From: an uncultured Moraxellaceae bacterium
GTDB lineage: Bacteria > Pseudomonadota > Gammaproteobacteria > Pseudomonadales > Moraxellaceae
DNA: 6,475 bases
Direction of reading: 5' to 3'
Assembly: GCA_937952925.1 (NCBI GenBank)
Contig: CALFYA010000306.1
Coordinates: 1-6,475, forward strand
Made by a program: the position numbers and the translations under genes. A model generated the notes under the pieces. That model saw only the letters and a program-made list of their open reading frames with translations, made no database searches and was not told where the DNA came from. Shown piece after piece: positions 6,442 to 6,475 of the stretch. Position 1 is the stretch's first letter; each line of letters opens with the position of its first letter.

Positions 6442-6474
6442 AAAACACCGTAGTTGATGAGGCTACGGTGTTTT
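6442..6474. terminator. Bidirectional rho-independent terminator at the right edge
   Basis: AAAACACCGTAG (6442-6453) and CTACGGTGTTTT (6463-6474) form a perfect 12-bp stem around a 9-base loop. On the - strand the stem ends in TTTTTTCTT, so it should stop leftward transcription from a gene beyond the right edge. On the + strand the T-run is shorter (TTTT, then the window ends). It insulates the endonuclease remnant from its right neighbour. Confidence 0.8.
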
Positions 6475-6475
6475 A

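Noticed and set aside
1..6475. CRISPR array, prophage genes or retron-like RNA
   Set aside because: No regularly spaced repeats, no phage structural or integrase genes and no reverse transcriptase were seen on either strand.

Overview
The window looks like a gammaproteobacterial chromosome segment, most likely Acinetobacter or a close relative in the Moraxellaceae. That placement rests on the protein character, the tRNA-Val sequence and the general feel of the IS, and no database search was possible. The left two thirds are ordinary housekeeping DNA. The right third is a small accessory region full of broken genes.

Positions 1-422 hold the unresolved tail of an upstream region, a near-perfect 65-nt palindrome (103-167), and a gap with no convincing gene or promoter. 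Positions 423-4343 form a tight three-gene operon on the + strand: a MoxR-type AAA+ ATPase, a DUF58 membrane protein that starts 4 bases after it, and a TgpA-type membrane transglutaminase that overlaps the DUF58 stop by ATGA. This is a widely conserved set. The ATPase is thought to act as a chaperone or remodeller, the DUF58 protein as its membrane-attached partner, and TgpA places a Cys-His-Asp catalytic domain in the periplasm. All three genes look intact.

Behind the operon is a tRNA-Val (anticodon GAC, 4404-4480) with its own promoter and a strong intrinsic terminator. From about 4533 rightward the content is accessory and everything coding is on the - strand: the last 73 codons of an unrecognised protein, cut at an IS end; a degraded IS3-family element (4834 to about 5825) that has lost the start of orfA and one end; and the N-terminal two thirds of an Eco47II-family type II restriction endonuclease gene. 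The endonuclease gene has an in-frame ochre stop at codon 122 and is then cut off inside the IS remnant. A bidirectional hairpin terminator closes the window at 6442-6474.

I find no convincing new biological system. The most informative signals are signs of decay: the dead endonuclease, a 27-bp in-frame loss inferred in the transposase active-site region, the fused truncated genes on either side of the IS, and the unexplained 65-nt palindrome upstream of moxR.
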